Assembly (NCBI RefSeq): GCF_022808715.1
Contig: NZ_JAKZKX010000024.1
Coordinates: forward strand, 1 to 59,969
Length of the DNA stretch: 59,969 nt
From: Fundidesulfovibrio agrisoli
GTDB taxonomy: Bacteria > Desulfobacterota > Desulfovibrionia > Desulfovibrionales > Desulfovibrionaceae
Direction of reading: 5' to 3'
Below are positions 49,630 to 58,269 of this stretch, one piece after another; within the stretch, counting starts at the first letter, position 1, and every line of letters starts with the position of its first letter. The notes beneath the pieces are model-generated. The model was given only the letters and a program-made list of their open reading frames with translations, was not told where the DNA came from and searched no databases. The position numbers were made by a program, and so were the translations under genes.

Positions 49630-51035
49630 TGTCCACCATACTCGTAATCGATGACGACGCGGAAATCCGCGACACGTTCCAGAGCCTCTCCCGCCGCATG
49701 CGGTTCACCTTCCTGGGGGCTGGCACCCTGGCCGAGGGCCTTGGCATGCTGCGCGCCAACCCTGTGGACGTCATCCTGCTTGATATCCGCCTGCCCGACG
49801 GCAACGGCCTGGACGCCCTGCCCGAGATCAGGCGGGGCGACTCCCCGCCGGAGGTCATCATCCTCACCGGCCTGGGCGACCCGGACGGCGCGGAGATGGC
49901 CATCGCGGGCGGCGCTTGGGACTACCTGGTCAAGCCCGCGCCCATCAAGCAGACCATGCTCTCGCTGACCAGGGCGCTCAAGTACCACAAGGAAAAGGGC
50001 ATCGAGGTGGCCACCGTGGCCCTGCGCCGCGAGGCCATCGTGGGCACCAGCCCCAGGCTGGAGGCCTGCCTGGACCATGTGGCCCAGGCCTGCCGCCTCA
50101 CCGGCCCGGTGCTCATCATGGGCGAAACCGGCACCGGCAAGGAGCTCATGGCCCGCACCATCCACCAGAACTCCCCCCGGGCCACGGGCGAATTCGTGGC
50201 CGTGGACTGCGCCTCACTCACCGAGACCCTGCTCGAGAGCACCCTGTTCGGCCACCGCAAGGGCTCCTTCACCGGCGCCGACCAGGACAGGCCCGGCCTG
50301 GTCAAGCTGGCCGACGGCGGCACGCTCTTCCTGGACGAGGTGGGCGAGATGCCGTTGAACATCCAGCGGGCCTTCCTGCGCGTCCTGCAGGAGAAGCGCT
50401 TCCGCCCCGTGGGCTCCAACGCGGAGGTGCAGAGCGATTTCCGGCTCATCGCTGCCACCAACCGCGATCTGGAGGACATGGCCGCGCGCGGCGAGTTCCG
50501 GCAGGACCTGCTCTTCCGCCTGAAGACCTTCACCATCACCCTGCCCCCCCTGCGCGAGCGCAAGGAGGACATCAAGGCCCTGACCCTGCACCACCTGGAC
50601 ACGCTCTGCGAGCGCTACGGCCTGCCCACCAAGGGCGTGGGCACGGACTTCTCCGAGATGCTCATGGCCTACTCCTGGCCGGGCAACGTGCGCGAACTCT
50701 ACGGCGTGCTGGAGCGGGCCCTGGCCGCCTCGGGCATGGAGCCCACGCTCTACGCCAAGCACCTGCCCCCGGAGGTCCGCCTGCAGGTGATGAAGGCCAA
50801 CATCGAGCGAGGCAGGCAGGACGACCGGCCCGCGGCCATGCCCGAACCCCTCCTGCGGGATCTGGCCAAGGGCCACATGCCCTCGCTCAAGGCCTACAAG
50901 GAGAACAAGGAGCGCGAATACCTGGACGCCCTGATCCTGCACACCGGGAAGGACCTCCAGTCCATGCTGGACACCTCGGGCCTGTCGCGCTCTCACCTGT
51001 ACGCCTTGCTCAAGAAACACAACATGTCCCTCTAG
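49629..51035 (+). CDS. Sigma54-dependent response regulator
   Basis: A 468-residue NtrC-type activator. An N-terminal REC domain (VIDDDAEIRD, phospho-Asp52 in LLDIRLP) is followed by an AAA+ domain with Walker A GETGTGKE (about 163-170), the sigma54 contact loop GSFTGAD, Walker B GGTLFLDEVGEM and the arginine region AATNRDLEDM. A C-terminal Fis-type HTH reads LQSMLDTSGLSRSHLYALLKKH. It is the partner of the preceding kinase by overlap. Targets are unknown, and no clear sigma54 promoter was found in the window. Confidence 0.95.
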   Translation: MSTILVIDDDAEIRDTFQSLSRRMRFTFLGAGTLAEGLGMLRANPVDVILLDIRLPDGNGLDALPEIRRGDSPPEVIILTGLGDPDGAEMAIAGGAWDYLVKPAPIKQTMLSLTRALKYHKEKGIEVATVALRREAIVGTSPRLEACLDHVAQACRLTGPVLIMGETGTGKELMARTIHQNSPRATGEFVAVDCASLTETLLESTLFGHRKGSFTGADQDRPGLVKLADGGTLFLDEVGEMPLNIQRAFLRVLQEKRFRPVGSNAEVQSDFRLIAATNRDLEDMAARGEFRQDLLFRLKTFTITLPPLRERKEDIKALTLHHLDTLCERYGLPTKGVGTDFSEMLMAYSWPGNVRELYGVLERALAASGMEPTLYAKHLPPEVRLQVMKANIERGRQDDRPAAMPEPLLRDLAKGHMPSLKAYKENKEREYLDALILHTGKDLQSMLDTSGLSRSHLYALLKKHNMSL

Positions 51036-51044
51036 GGGAAGCGC

Positions 51045-52283
51045 ATGGGCTACCGGCAGGCGCACGCCCCCATCTACGGCTACATGCGGGGCCACAGGCA
51101 CACCATCCCCCTGCATCTGGTGCACTACGCCCGCACCTTCAGCATCTTCAGGCTGCTCAACTCTCTGGACCCGGGCAGCGTGCTCAACGTGGGCGGGGCG
51201 GACGGATGCCAGTCCCACCTGATGCGCGCGCTCTTCGGCGCGCCCGTGACCACCGTGGACATCGACGAGGGCGCGCTGGCCATCGCCCGCGAGCGTTTCG
51301 GCCTGGAGGTGGCCCTGGGTTCCGCCCTGGACCTGCCCTTCGCGGACGACTCCTTCGACACGGTGCTCTGCATCGAGACCATCGAGCACATCCGCGACCC
51401 CGGGCGCGTGGTGGCGGAGCTTACGCGCGTGGCCCGGCGCAACGTGATCGTCTCCACGGAGAGCTTCTTCGACAGCGAGGAGCAGAAGCGGGCCTTCCTG
51501 CTCTACATCCGCGAGACGCACCCCCAGTTCTTCCGCGAGCGCGACCCCGTGACGCCGGGGGACGTGAGCTACTTCACCCGCGAGGACTTCCACGCCCACT
51601 TCGGCACCCGGAAGCTGCGCTTCCTGCCGCAGTTCAGCGGCAAGCAGGCCGAAATCATCGGGAGCATCGAGGCGGTGCGCGAACACGTGCGGGCCATGAC
51701 CGAGGGCATCGCCCCGGACAGGCGCTCCAAGGTGATCGTGCACTACGCCAAGGGCGCGCCCGCGCCCAACCCCTCGCCGCTGGACGAGGACGACATCCTG
51801 CGCGCCATCGTCACCGAAGGCCCCCTGTTTCCGATGCCCTCCCTGGAGCGAGACGAAGAGATGCTGGCCGAGGACGAGGAGAACCTGGAGAGGATCGCCC
51901 GCTTCCACGCGGAGAAGGCCTTCTGCGCCGTGACGACGCCAGGTGGTGTTCCTGAAACTCCCATCGAGGAGCCAGGTGCCGTGGGCATGAACATGCGCTG
52001 GCTCACCCGGGACGACCTGGAGCGCTCACCCCGCTTCTGCACCAGGCTGGTCACGCTGGCCCCGGGCGGCCGCACCCCGGAGCGCGAGACCCCCTGGGAG
52101 CACCAGTTGCACATCCTCTCGGGAAAAGGCCTGCTGCTGGAGCGGGAGCGAAAGACGGAACTCACCCCCGGGACGACTGTGCTGGTCCGCGAGGGGCTGC
52201 ATTTCCGCGTGGAGAACCCGGGAGACGAGCCCCTGAGCTATCTGGACATCATCCCCTCCATCACCCACTACTTCGGGCGCTGA
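51045..52283 (+). CDS. SAM-dependent methyltransferase-cupin fusion
   Basis: A 412-residue two-domain protein. The N-terminal half is a class I SAM methyltransferase: motif I VLNVGGADGCQSHL (about 46-59), VDIDEGAL, and the acceptor block FDTVLCIETIEHI. The C-terminal cupin domain (about 310-410) has FCTRLVTLAPGGRTP, WEHQLHILSGKGLLL and LHFRVENPGDEPLSYLDIIP, which carry likely metal-binding His residues. The linker is acidic. The gene starts 10 bp after the regulator, so it is probably in the same operon. Substrate unknown. Confidence 0.85.
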   Translation: MGYRQAHAPIYGYMRGHRHTIPLHLVHYARTFSIFRLLNSLDPGSVLNVGGADGCQSHLMRALFGAPVTTVDIDEGALAIARERFGLEVALGSALDLPFADDSFDTVLCIETIEHIRDPGRVVAELTRVARRNVIVSTESFFDSEEQKRAFLLYIRETHPQFFRERDPVTPGDVSYFTREDFHAHFGTRKLRFLPQFSGKQAEIIGSIEAVREHVRAMTEGIAPDRRSKVIVHYAKGAPAPNPSPLDEDDILRAIVTEGPLFPMPSLERDEEMLAEDEENLERIARFHAEKAFCAVTTPGGVPETPIEEPGAVGMNMRWLTRDDLERSPRFCTRLVTLAPGGRTPERETPWEHQLHILSGKGLLLERERKTELTPGTTVLVREGLHFRVENPGDEPLSYLDIIPSITHYFGR

Positions 52284-52350
52284 GCCCTTCCCGACCACCG
52301 ATCCTCCCATCGGCGTGCCCCCCGGTGCGGCCGAATCTTCACCCGTACCG

Positions 52351-52379
52351 TTGACTCGCCGCAATATGTGTATATACAC
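52351..52379 (+). promoter_or_regulatory. marR promoter with perfect palindromic operator
   Basis: TTGACT (52351-52356) and TATACA (52373-52378) have a 16-bp spacer. The 12-bp perfect palindrome GTGTATATACAC (52368-52379) covers the -10. It is the expected place for MarR autorepression. Confidence 0.75.
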
Positions 52380-52408
52380 TCATTCAACGACGCTCACGAG
52401 AGGCTGCC

Positions 52409-52897
52409 ATGAACCAGCACATCACCCCGCACAACGGCCCCGCCCCCGGCGAACTCGGCCGGGCCTGCGCCTGCTACAACATGCGCCGGGCCAGCCGGGC
52501 GCTCACCCGCCTCTACGACGCCTGGCTCGCGCCCAGCGGGCTCAAGGCCACCCAGTTCTCCCTGTTGGCGGCGGCACGCTCCCAAGGCGAACTGACCGTG
52601 AGCAGGCTGGCCGAAATCATGGCCACGGAGCGCACCACCCTGACCCGCAACCTGAAGCTTTTGGAGGAACGGGGGCTGGTGAGCACCGCCCCAGGCCGCG
52701 ACAAACGCGAGCACCTGGTGCGCATCACCAAGGCGGGCCAAGCCGCCCTGCTTGCGGCGCTGCCCTACTGGGAGAAGGCCCAGACGGCCATGGAGGAACG
52801 CTTCGGCAAGGAGCGCCTGGCCGAATTCATCACCGGCCTGCGGGAATTGACCGAGGCCGCCGGGGAAGCACCCGCGCAGCCCGAGGAGGATGCCTAG
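52409..52897 (+). CDS. MarR-family transcriptional regulator
   Basis: A 162-residue winged-helix repressor. The DNA-binding part reads LKATQFSLLAAARSQGELTVSRLAEIMATERTTLTRNLKLLEERGLV, followed by the wing APGRDKREHLVRITKAG. Helical dimerisation ends flank it. MarR proteins sense phenolics, oxidants or metals. Cysteines at positions 14 and 16 (RACACYNMRRA) are candidates for redox sensing. It lies directly before the iron-sulfur protein gene, with stop and start adjoining, so it probably regulates that gene. Confidence 0.93.
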   Translation: MNQHITPHNGPAPGELGRACACYNMRRASRALTRLYDAWLAPSGLKATQFSLLAAARSQGELTVSRLAEIMATERTTLTRNLKLLEERGLVSTAPGRDKREHLVRITKAGQAALLAALPYWEKAQTAMEERFGKERLAEFITGLRELTEAAGEAPAQPEEDA

Positions 52898-53911
52898 ATG
52901 CAAGCGGACACCCATACGGTAATCGAGCCGGCGGCCAATGCCGCAACCGATGACGCGCCCGTGCTGGAGGCCGCCTTCCTCAAGGCCCTCTGTCTGGAGG
53001 CCGGGGCGGGCGACGCCGGATTCGTGGAACTGGAGCGCCCCGCGCTGGACTTCGAGCGCGAGGACATCCTGCAAGTCTTCCCGGGCGCGCGCACCGTGGC
53101 GGCCCTGGTGTTTCCGCTCAACCCGGAGAACATGCGCAGCCGGGTGCGCAACATGTCCTCCTCGGAGTTCCACAACGCCTCGGAGGAAGCCGCCGAGGTG
53201 TCGCGCAAGCTGCTGCGCCGCTTGAACCGGCTCGGGGTGCGGGGCGTGGCCGTCCCGGCGGATTTCCCCATGGACATGAGCCGCTACCCCGGAAAGATCT
53301 GGCACGTGAGCCACAAGATCATGGCCGTGCAGGCCGGTCTCGGGCACATGGGGATCAACCGCCTCGTCATCCACCCGGAGTTCGGCAACTTCGTGCGCCT
53401 GACCTCCCTGCTGCTGGACGCCCGGCTCGACGCCTACGGCAGCCCCCTGGAGGAGAACCCCTGCATCCGCTGCGGCCTGTGCACGGCCGTTTGCCCGGTG
53501 GGGGCCATCAGCAGGGACAAGCCCTTCGACCTCATGACCTGCATGACCCACGCCTACCGCGACAACTCCGTGGGCTTCACCGACATGCTGGGCGCGCTGG
53601 TCGCCTCCAAGGACATGGCGGCCTTCGGCGAGCGCTTCAACGAGCGGGAGATCGCCTCCATGTGGCAATCCCTCATGTACAAGATGAACTACCGCTGCGG
53701 CTACTGCATGTCGGTCTGCCCCGCCGGGAAGGCCGGAGGCATGGGCTACCTGGGCAGCGAGAAGCAGTTCGTGCGCGAGGTCTTCACCCCCCTGCGGGAC
53801 CGCAAGGAGGAAGTCTACGTGGCTCAGGGATCGCCAGCCGAGGCCCGCGCCAGGAAGAACCCCAACAAGAACGTCCGCGTGGTGGGCTACACCAGGGAGC
53901 GCAAGCAGTAG
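52898..53911 (+). CDS. 4Fe-4S binding reductase-like protein (QueG-like)
   Basis: A 337-residue protein. The N-terminal half (AAFLKALCLEAGAGDAGFVEL, then FPGARTVAALVFPLNP) resembles the cobalamin-binding region of epoxyqueuosine reductase and reductive dehalogenases. The HVSHKIMAVQAGLGHMGINRLVIHPEFGNFVRL block resembles the catalytic region. The cluster motifs are CIRCGLCTAVCPVGAI and CGYCMSVCPAGKAGG. It may be a QueG paralogue rather than QueG itself. Its start adjoins the MarR stop. A redox or detoxification role is inferred from the neighbour. Confidence 0.8.
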   Translation: MQADTHTVIEPAANAATDDAPVLEAAFLKALCLEAGAGDAGFVELERPALDFEREDILQVFPGARTVAALVFPLNPENMRSRVRNMSSSEFHNASEEAAEVSRKLLRRLNRLGVRGVAVPADFPMDMSRYPGKIWHVSHKIMAVQAGLGHMGINRLVIHPEFGNFVRLTSLLLDARLDAYGSPLEENPCIRCGLCTAVCPVGAISRDKPFDLMTCMTHAYRDNSVGFTDMLGALVASKDMAAFGERFNEREIASMWQSLMYKMNYRCGYCMSVCPAGKAGGMGYLGSEKQFVREVFTPLRDRKEEVYVAQGSPAEARARKNPNKNVRVVGYTRERKQ

Positions 53912-53938
53912 GAAGTCGGCGCGGATGGCGCAGAAACC

Positions 53939-54571
53939 TCACCCCTCCCGCAGCGCCGTCCAGACGCCCGCCCCCACCATTACTGCCCCGCCGGTGCGCG
54001 CGCAGGCGCGCTGCATCCGGGGGTTGGAGGCCACGCGGCGCAGCCTGCCTGCAAGGCAGATGTAGGCAAGGGTGTTGAGGAAGGCCAGGAAGAGAAAGGT
54101 GGCCAGCATGGTGGCCAGCTGCGGCAGAGGCGGAGCCTGGGCCGAGATGAACTGGGGCACGAAGGCCACGAAAAAGAGGATGGACTTGGGGTTGAGCGCC
54201 GTGACCGCGAAGGCCTGCCCGACCATGCGCGTGCGGATCCCAATCCCCACGGTTCCGCCGCTGGACGCCACGAGGGGGGACTCTTCCGGCCGCTGCCGCC
54301 ACATTCTGTATCCCAGCCAGAGCATATAGGCCGCGCCCGCCAGCTTGAGCGCCGTGAAGGCCGTGGCGCTGGCCTGCAGGAACACGCCCAGCCCCGCCAG
54401 GGAGCACCCCAGGGACAGCGCATCGCCCATCACGACCCCGATGGCCGCCCACCAGGCCCGCCTGGCCCCGTAGGCCAGCCCGAAGCCGGAGACGAGCATC
54501 ACTGTCGGCCCCGGAAACACCAGCAATATCGCAGAAGCACCCACGAACGCCAGCCAGGTATGCAGTTCCAT
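53939..54571 (-). CDS. LysE-family amino-acid exporter
   Basis: A 210-residue integral membrane protein of the LysE/RhtB family with about six helices. The signature AILLVFPGPTVMLVSGFGLAYGARRAWWAAIGVVMGD is present, with LKLAGAAYMLWLGYRMW and LNPKSILFFVAFVPQF further on. Family members export amino acids such as lysine, threonine or homoserine. It converges with the reductase-like gene. The transported substrate is not predictable. Confidence 0.9.
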   Translation of the reverse strand: MELHTWLAFVGASAILLVFPGPTVMLVSGFGLAYGARRAWWAAIGVVMGDALSLGCSLAGLGVFLQASATAFTALKLAGAAYMLWLGYRMWRQRPEESPLVASSGGTVGIGIRTRMVGQAFAVTALNPKSILFFVAFVPQFISAQAPPLPQLATMLATFLFLAFLNTLAYICLAGRLRRVASNPRMQRACARTGGAVMVGAGVWTALREG

Positions 54572-54631
54572 CTTTCACTCCTGATCAGCACGGTCTGCCG
54601 CCGCTCTGGTTCGAGGTTCCGGCCCTTACGA

Positions 54632-54659
54632 GAAAGGCCGCGCCCTTGCGGGCGCGGCC
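54632..54659 (-). terminator. Terminator of the DHS-like gene
   Basis: A perfect 10-bp stem (54636-54645 with 54650-54659) is followed on the minus strand by TTTCTCG, about 35 bp past the stop. Confidence 0.8.
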
Positions 54660-54693
54660 TCTTCGATCGTCGGTCGGAGGCGTTGCCCTCCCG

Positions 54694-55665
54694 CTAGTCG
54701 CCCAGCACGTAGCTGAAGATCAGCGGGGCCACGATGGCCGCGTCGGAGTTGATCATGTAGCGGGGGGTGTCGATGTCGAGCTTGCCCCAGGTGATCTTCT
54801 CGTTGGGCACCGCGCCGGAGTACGAGCCGTAGGAGGTGGTGGAGTCGCTAATCTGGCAGAAGTAGGCCCAGAAGGGGGTGTCTTCCATCTCCATGTCCTG
54901 GATGAGCATGGGCACCACGCAGATGGGGAAGTCGCCCGCGATGCCGCCGCCGATCTGGAAGAAGCCGATGGGGGTCTTCTCTTCGGCCATCTTGATGTAC
55001 CAGTTGGCCAGGTGCTGGAGCTGCTCGGTGCCGTGGCGGATGGCGGCGTGGCTCTTCACGTTGCCGCGCATCACCTCGGAGCAGAAGATATTGCCCAGGG
55101 TGCAGTCTTCCCAGCCGGGAGTGTAGATAGTCAGGCCCATTTCCTTGGCGGCCAGCACCCAGGAGTGCTCGGCGGGCACCTGGAAGTGCTTCTCGATGCC
55201 GGGCTGGTCAAGCAGGTCGTAGATGAACTCGAAGGGGAACTGGGGCTTGTTCTCGTCGGCGGCCTTCTTCCACAGCTTGGAGATGTCGCGCTGCACCTGG
55301 CGCAGAACGCCCTCGGGGATGCAGGTGTCCGTGACGCGGTTGAAGCCCGCGTCGTAGAGCTCCTTCTCGGCCTCGGGGGAGAGGTCGCGATAGTTGGGGC
55401 ACATCTTGTATTCGTTGTGGTTGAAGAGGTTGAACAGGTCCTCCTCCAGGTTGGCCGCGGTGCAGCAGACGGCGTGCACCTTGCCCTGGCGGATCATGCG
55501 CGCCAGGCTGATGCCGATCTCCGCCGTGCTCATGGCCCCGGCCATGGTCAGGAACATCTTGCCGCCGCCGGCCAGCAGGGCGTTCCAGTCCCTGGCCGCG
55601 TCCAGGGTCTCGCGGGCGTTGAAATGTCTGAAGTGAAGGTCCATGAATTGCGTGATGGTGCTCAT
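54694..55665 (-). CDS. Deoxyhypusine-synthase-like protein
   Basis: A 323-residue protein of the deoxyhypusine synthase fold. Seen are FLTMAGAMSTAEIGISLARMIRQGKVHAVCCTAANLEEDLFN, an NAD-binding core, FFQIGGGIAGDFPICVVPMLIQD, and the catalytic-lysine block VPNEKITWGKLDID, whose Lys295 matches the catalytic Lys of eukaryotic DHS. Bacteria lack eIF5A, so the true reaction is probably aminobutyl transfer to a polyamine or an unknown protein. The start at 55665 has AGGAG 5 bp upstream; longer frames do not fit. It has its own terminator. Confidence 0.88.
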   Translation of the reverse strand: MSTITQFMDLHFRHFNARETLDAARDWNALLAGGGKMFLTMAGAMSTAEIGISLARMIRQGKVHAVCCTAANLEEDLFNLFNHNEYKMCPNYRDLSPEAEKELYDAGFNRVTDTCIPEGVLRQVQRDISKLWKKAADENKPQFPFEFIYDLLDQPGIEKHFQVPAEHSWVLAAKEMGLTIYTPGWEDCTLGNIFCSEVMRGNVKSHAAIRHGTEQLQHLANWYIKMAEEKTPIGFFQIGGGIAGDFPICVVPMLIQDMEMEDTPFWAYFCQISDSTTSYGSYSGAVPNEKITWGKLDIDTPRYMINSDAAIVAPLIFSYVLGD

Positions 55666-55997
55666 TGCCGCTCCTGTGCCGCAGCCGCGCCGTACGGCGC
55701 TTGATGATCTTGATTGGATATATGTGTATTCAAAGGAAATGCTCGAATGCACTCTGCCCTGGGCCGCCGCGCAGCGCCTCCGCCATGTGGGAGAAACGGC
55801 TGCCGAACCGGCCCGGGACGGCGATGCCCCAGCCAAAGAATCAAGTCCGTAGCAGACAATAGGGGGGTGCGTAAAGCCCGGCGGGCCGTTCTGGGCGGTT
55901 GAAGGGGGCCGAAAGTCACTGTAGTGTAACCTTCGCAGGGCAAAACATGTTCGTCTGGCCGCATTCGGCCCGCACGCCACCCCAACCCGGAACATCC
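55666..55997. other. Divergent intergenic region
   Basis: No gene is seen. On the right it contains the promoter of the acyl-CoA ligase gene (55899-55927). On the left there is an AT-rich patch near 55712-55725 where a promoter for the DHS-like gene may lie, but its -35 is not clear. Confidence 0.55.
55899..55927 (+). promoter_or_regulatory. Promoter of the acyl-CoA ligase gene
   Basis: TTGAAG (55899-55904) and TAGTGT (55922-55927) have a 17-bp spacer, about 70 bp upstream of the start. Confidence 0.5.
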
Positions 55998-57689
55998 ATG
56001 ACGTACAGCGCCTCCCCCTGGCTCGAGCACTACGACCCGGGCGTCCCCGCGAGCATCGAATACCGCCTGGAGCCCATCACCGCCCTGCTGGATTTCGCCG
56101 CCGAGCGCCACCCCCGGCGCACCGCCGTGCTCTTCCGCAACCTGCGCATGGATTACGCCACCCTGCGCCACAAGGCCGGACGCTTCGCCCGCAGCCTGCG
56201 CGAGATGGGCATACGGCCCGGAGACCGCGTGGCCATCATGCTGCCCAACCTGCCCCAGACCATCGTGGCCTACTGGGGCGCGCTCTACGCCGGGGCCGTG
56301 GCAGTGTTCGTCAACCCGCTCTACATGGAGACGGAACTGACGCACATCCTAGAGGACAGCGGGGCCAGGGCGCTCGTCGTGCTGGACCTGCTCTGGGAGA
56401 AGCACCGCGCGGTCATCGAGGGTTCGGCCCTGGAGCGCATCATCGTCACGCGCGTCAGCGGCGGCCTCGGCTTCCCGCTGGACTGGCTCTACAGGGTGTC
56501 CGCCTGGCGCCAGGGCAAATTCCCCCGCCTGGAGCTGGACGGCAAGCGCACCCTGCGCTTCGGGCGCTGCTTCGCCGCCGAGCCCTATCACATCGAGGGC
56601 GTGGACCCTCTGGAGACAACGGCACTGCTGCAATACACCGGCGGCACCACCGGCATCTCCAAGGGCGTGGTGCTCACGCACCACAACCTCTCCAGCAACA
56701 TCCAGCAGGCCAAGGCCCTGCTCTCCGTGATGGCCAAGGAGACGGAGGTCTTCCTGGGGCTGCTGCCCTTCTTCCACATCTACGGCCTGCAGCTACTGGT
56801 GAACTTCGCCACGGCCAACGCGGCGGCCGTCGCCCCGGTGCCCCGCTTCGACCCGCTGGATACGCTCAAGGCCATCGCACGCTACAGGCCCACGGTGTTC
56901 CCGGGCACGCCCTCGGTCTACATGGCGCTCTTGCAGCAGAAGGCCCTGCCGGATTTCGACCTGACCTGCGTGCGCTTTTGCGTCTCCGGCTCCGCGCCGC
57001 TGCCCGTGGAGGTGCTGCGCCGCTTCAAGGAGGTCACCCGGGCCGAGATCGTGGAAGGTTTCGGCCTCACCGAGGCCTCGCCCTTCACCCACGTCACGCC
57101 CCTGCACGGCCAGCGCAAGCCCGGCTCCATCGGCCTGCCCTTCCCGGACACCCAGGCCCGCATCGTGGACCTGGCCGACGGCGTGACCCCCATGCCCCCC
57201 GGCAGCCCCGGCGAGCTGCTCATACGCGGCCCTCAGGTGATGCGCGGCTACTGGAACCGCCCGGAGGAGACCGCCGACACCCTGCGCGGCGGCTGGCTGC
57301 ACACGGGCGACATCGCCGTGATGGACGAGCAGGGCTACTTCTTCATCGTGGACCGCAAGAAGGACATGATTATCAGCGGCGGCTTCAACGTCTATCCCCG
57401 CGAAATCGAGGAGGTTCTGCACACCCACCCCGGCGTGCAGGAGGTGGCCGCCATCGGCGTGCCGCACCGCTCGCGCGGCGAGGTAGTGAAGGTCTACATC
57501 GTGCCCAAACCCGGCCTGACCCTGACCCGCGAGGAGGTCATGGCCTTCTGCAAGTCGCACCTGGCCGCCTACAAGGCCCCCAAGTTCGTGGAGTTCCGCA
57601 CCGAACTGCCCAAGACCTTCGTGGGCAAGGTGCTCCGGCGCACCCTGCGGGCCGAGAACCCGCAGACCGCCCCCGAAGCGCGGGCCTAG
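55998..57689 (+). CDS. fadD: Long-chain acyl-CoA ligase (AMP-forming)
   Basis: Activates fatty acids to acyl-CoA via an acyl-AMP. The 563-residue product has the P-loop block LLQYTGGTTGISKGVVLTHHN (near residue 210), the motif VEGFGLTEASPFTH, the hinge block GGWLHTGDIAVMDEQGYFFIVDRKKDMIISGGFNVYPREIEEVL, and the C-terminal catalytic lysine region LPKTFVGKVLRR. The length and motif order fit FadD-type ligases. The start at 55998 gives MTYSASPWLEHYDPGVP, normal for the family; 55899 is too far upstream. The cyclic-nucleotide-binding gene follows 45 bp later. Confidence 0.92.
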   Translation: MTYSASPWLEHYDPGVPASIEYRLEPITALLDFAAERHPRRTAVLFRNLRMDYATLRHKAGRFARSLREMGIRPGDRVAIMLPNLPQTIVAYWGALYAGAVAVFVNPLYMETELTHILEDSGARALVVLDLLWEKHRAVIEGSALERIIVTRVSGGLGFPLDWLYRVSAWRQGKFPRLELDGKRTLRFGRCFAAEPYHIEGVDPLETTALLQYTGGTTGISKGVVLTHHNLSSNIQQAKALLSVMAKETEVFLGLLPFFHIYGLQLLVNFATANAAAVAPVPRFDPLDTLKAIARYRPTVFPGTPSVYMALLQQKALPDFDLTCVRFCVSGSAPLPVEVLRRFKEVTRAEIVEGFGLTEASPFTHVTPLHGQRKPGSIGLPFPDTQARIVDLADGVTPMPPGSPGELLIRGPQVMRGYWNRPEETADTLRGGWLHTGDIAVMDEQGYFFIVDRKKDMIISGGFNVYPREIEEVLHTHPGVQEVAAIGVPHRSRGEVVKVYIVPKPGLTLTREEVMAFCKSHLAAYKAPKFVEFRTELPKTFVGKVLRRTLRAENPQTAPEARA

Positions 57690-57734
57690 CGGTTTTCCCC
57701 GCCCTGTGGCATACCCGCCGGGCGGAGGAACACC

Positions 57735-58235
57735 ATGGAATACAGCGCGGGCGAAGACCTGTACCACAACCCCGACGTGGGGCCCAAACTGCTGGAGATG
57801 CTCGACAGCTCCACCTGGGCCAAGGACCTCTCCGAGGACGACATCAAGGGGCTGTGCCGCTACTTCAAGCTGGAGCTCCACCCCAAAGGCTCCACCATCT
57901 TCGAGGAGGGCGCCGCCGAGGATTCGATGGCCATCATCCTCACCGGCTCCATCGAGATCACCAAGAAGGACGCCACCCCGGACCACCGCCCCAAATGCCT
58001 GGTGCGCATCGGCCCCGGCAGAGCCTTCGGCGAGCTGGCGCTCATCGAGGGGCCGCCGCGCTCGGCCACGGCAAAGGCCATCGAGGACGTGAGCATGCTC
58101 GTGCTCACCCGCTTAAGCTTCGACAGCCTCTGCGCCAAGGAGCAAGCCCTGGCGCTCAAGTTCGTGCTCAACATCGCGCGCCTCATCAGCTTCCGCCTGC
58201 GCAACACGAGCGTGAAGCTGGTGGAATATCTCTAA
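57735..58235 (+). CDS. Cyclic-nucleotide-binding domain protein
   Basis: A 166-residue protein that is mostly one cNMP-binding beta-barrel: LELHPKGSTIFEEGAAEDSMAIILTGSIEITKK, then VRIGPGRAFGELALIEGPPRSATAKAIEDVSMLVLTRLSFDSL. The phosphate-binding cassette FGELALIEGPPRSATA (Glu and Arg) is intact. No DNA-binding HTH or kinase domain is attached, so it probably relays a nucleotide signal by partner binding. GGAGG lies 7 bp upstream of the ATG. It sits between fadD and ubiD, perhaps in one transcript. Confidence 0.9.
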   Translation: MEYSAGEDLYHNPDVGPKLLEMLDSSTWAKDLSEDDIKGLCRYFKLELHPKGSTIFEEGAAEDSMAIILTGSIEITKKDATPDHRPKCLVRIGPGRAFGELALIEGPPRSATAKAIEDVSMLVLTRLSFDSLCAKEQALALKFVLNIARLISFRLRNTSVKLVEYL

Positions 58236-58269
58236 AGGCCCAGCGCCCAATCACATTCTGGAGAAACGA

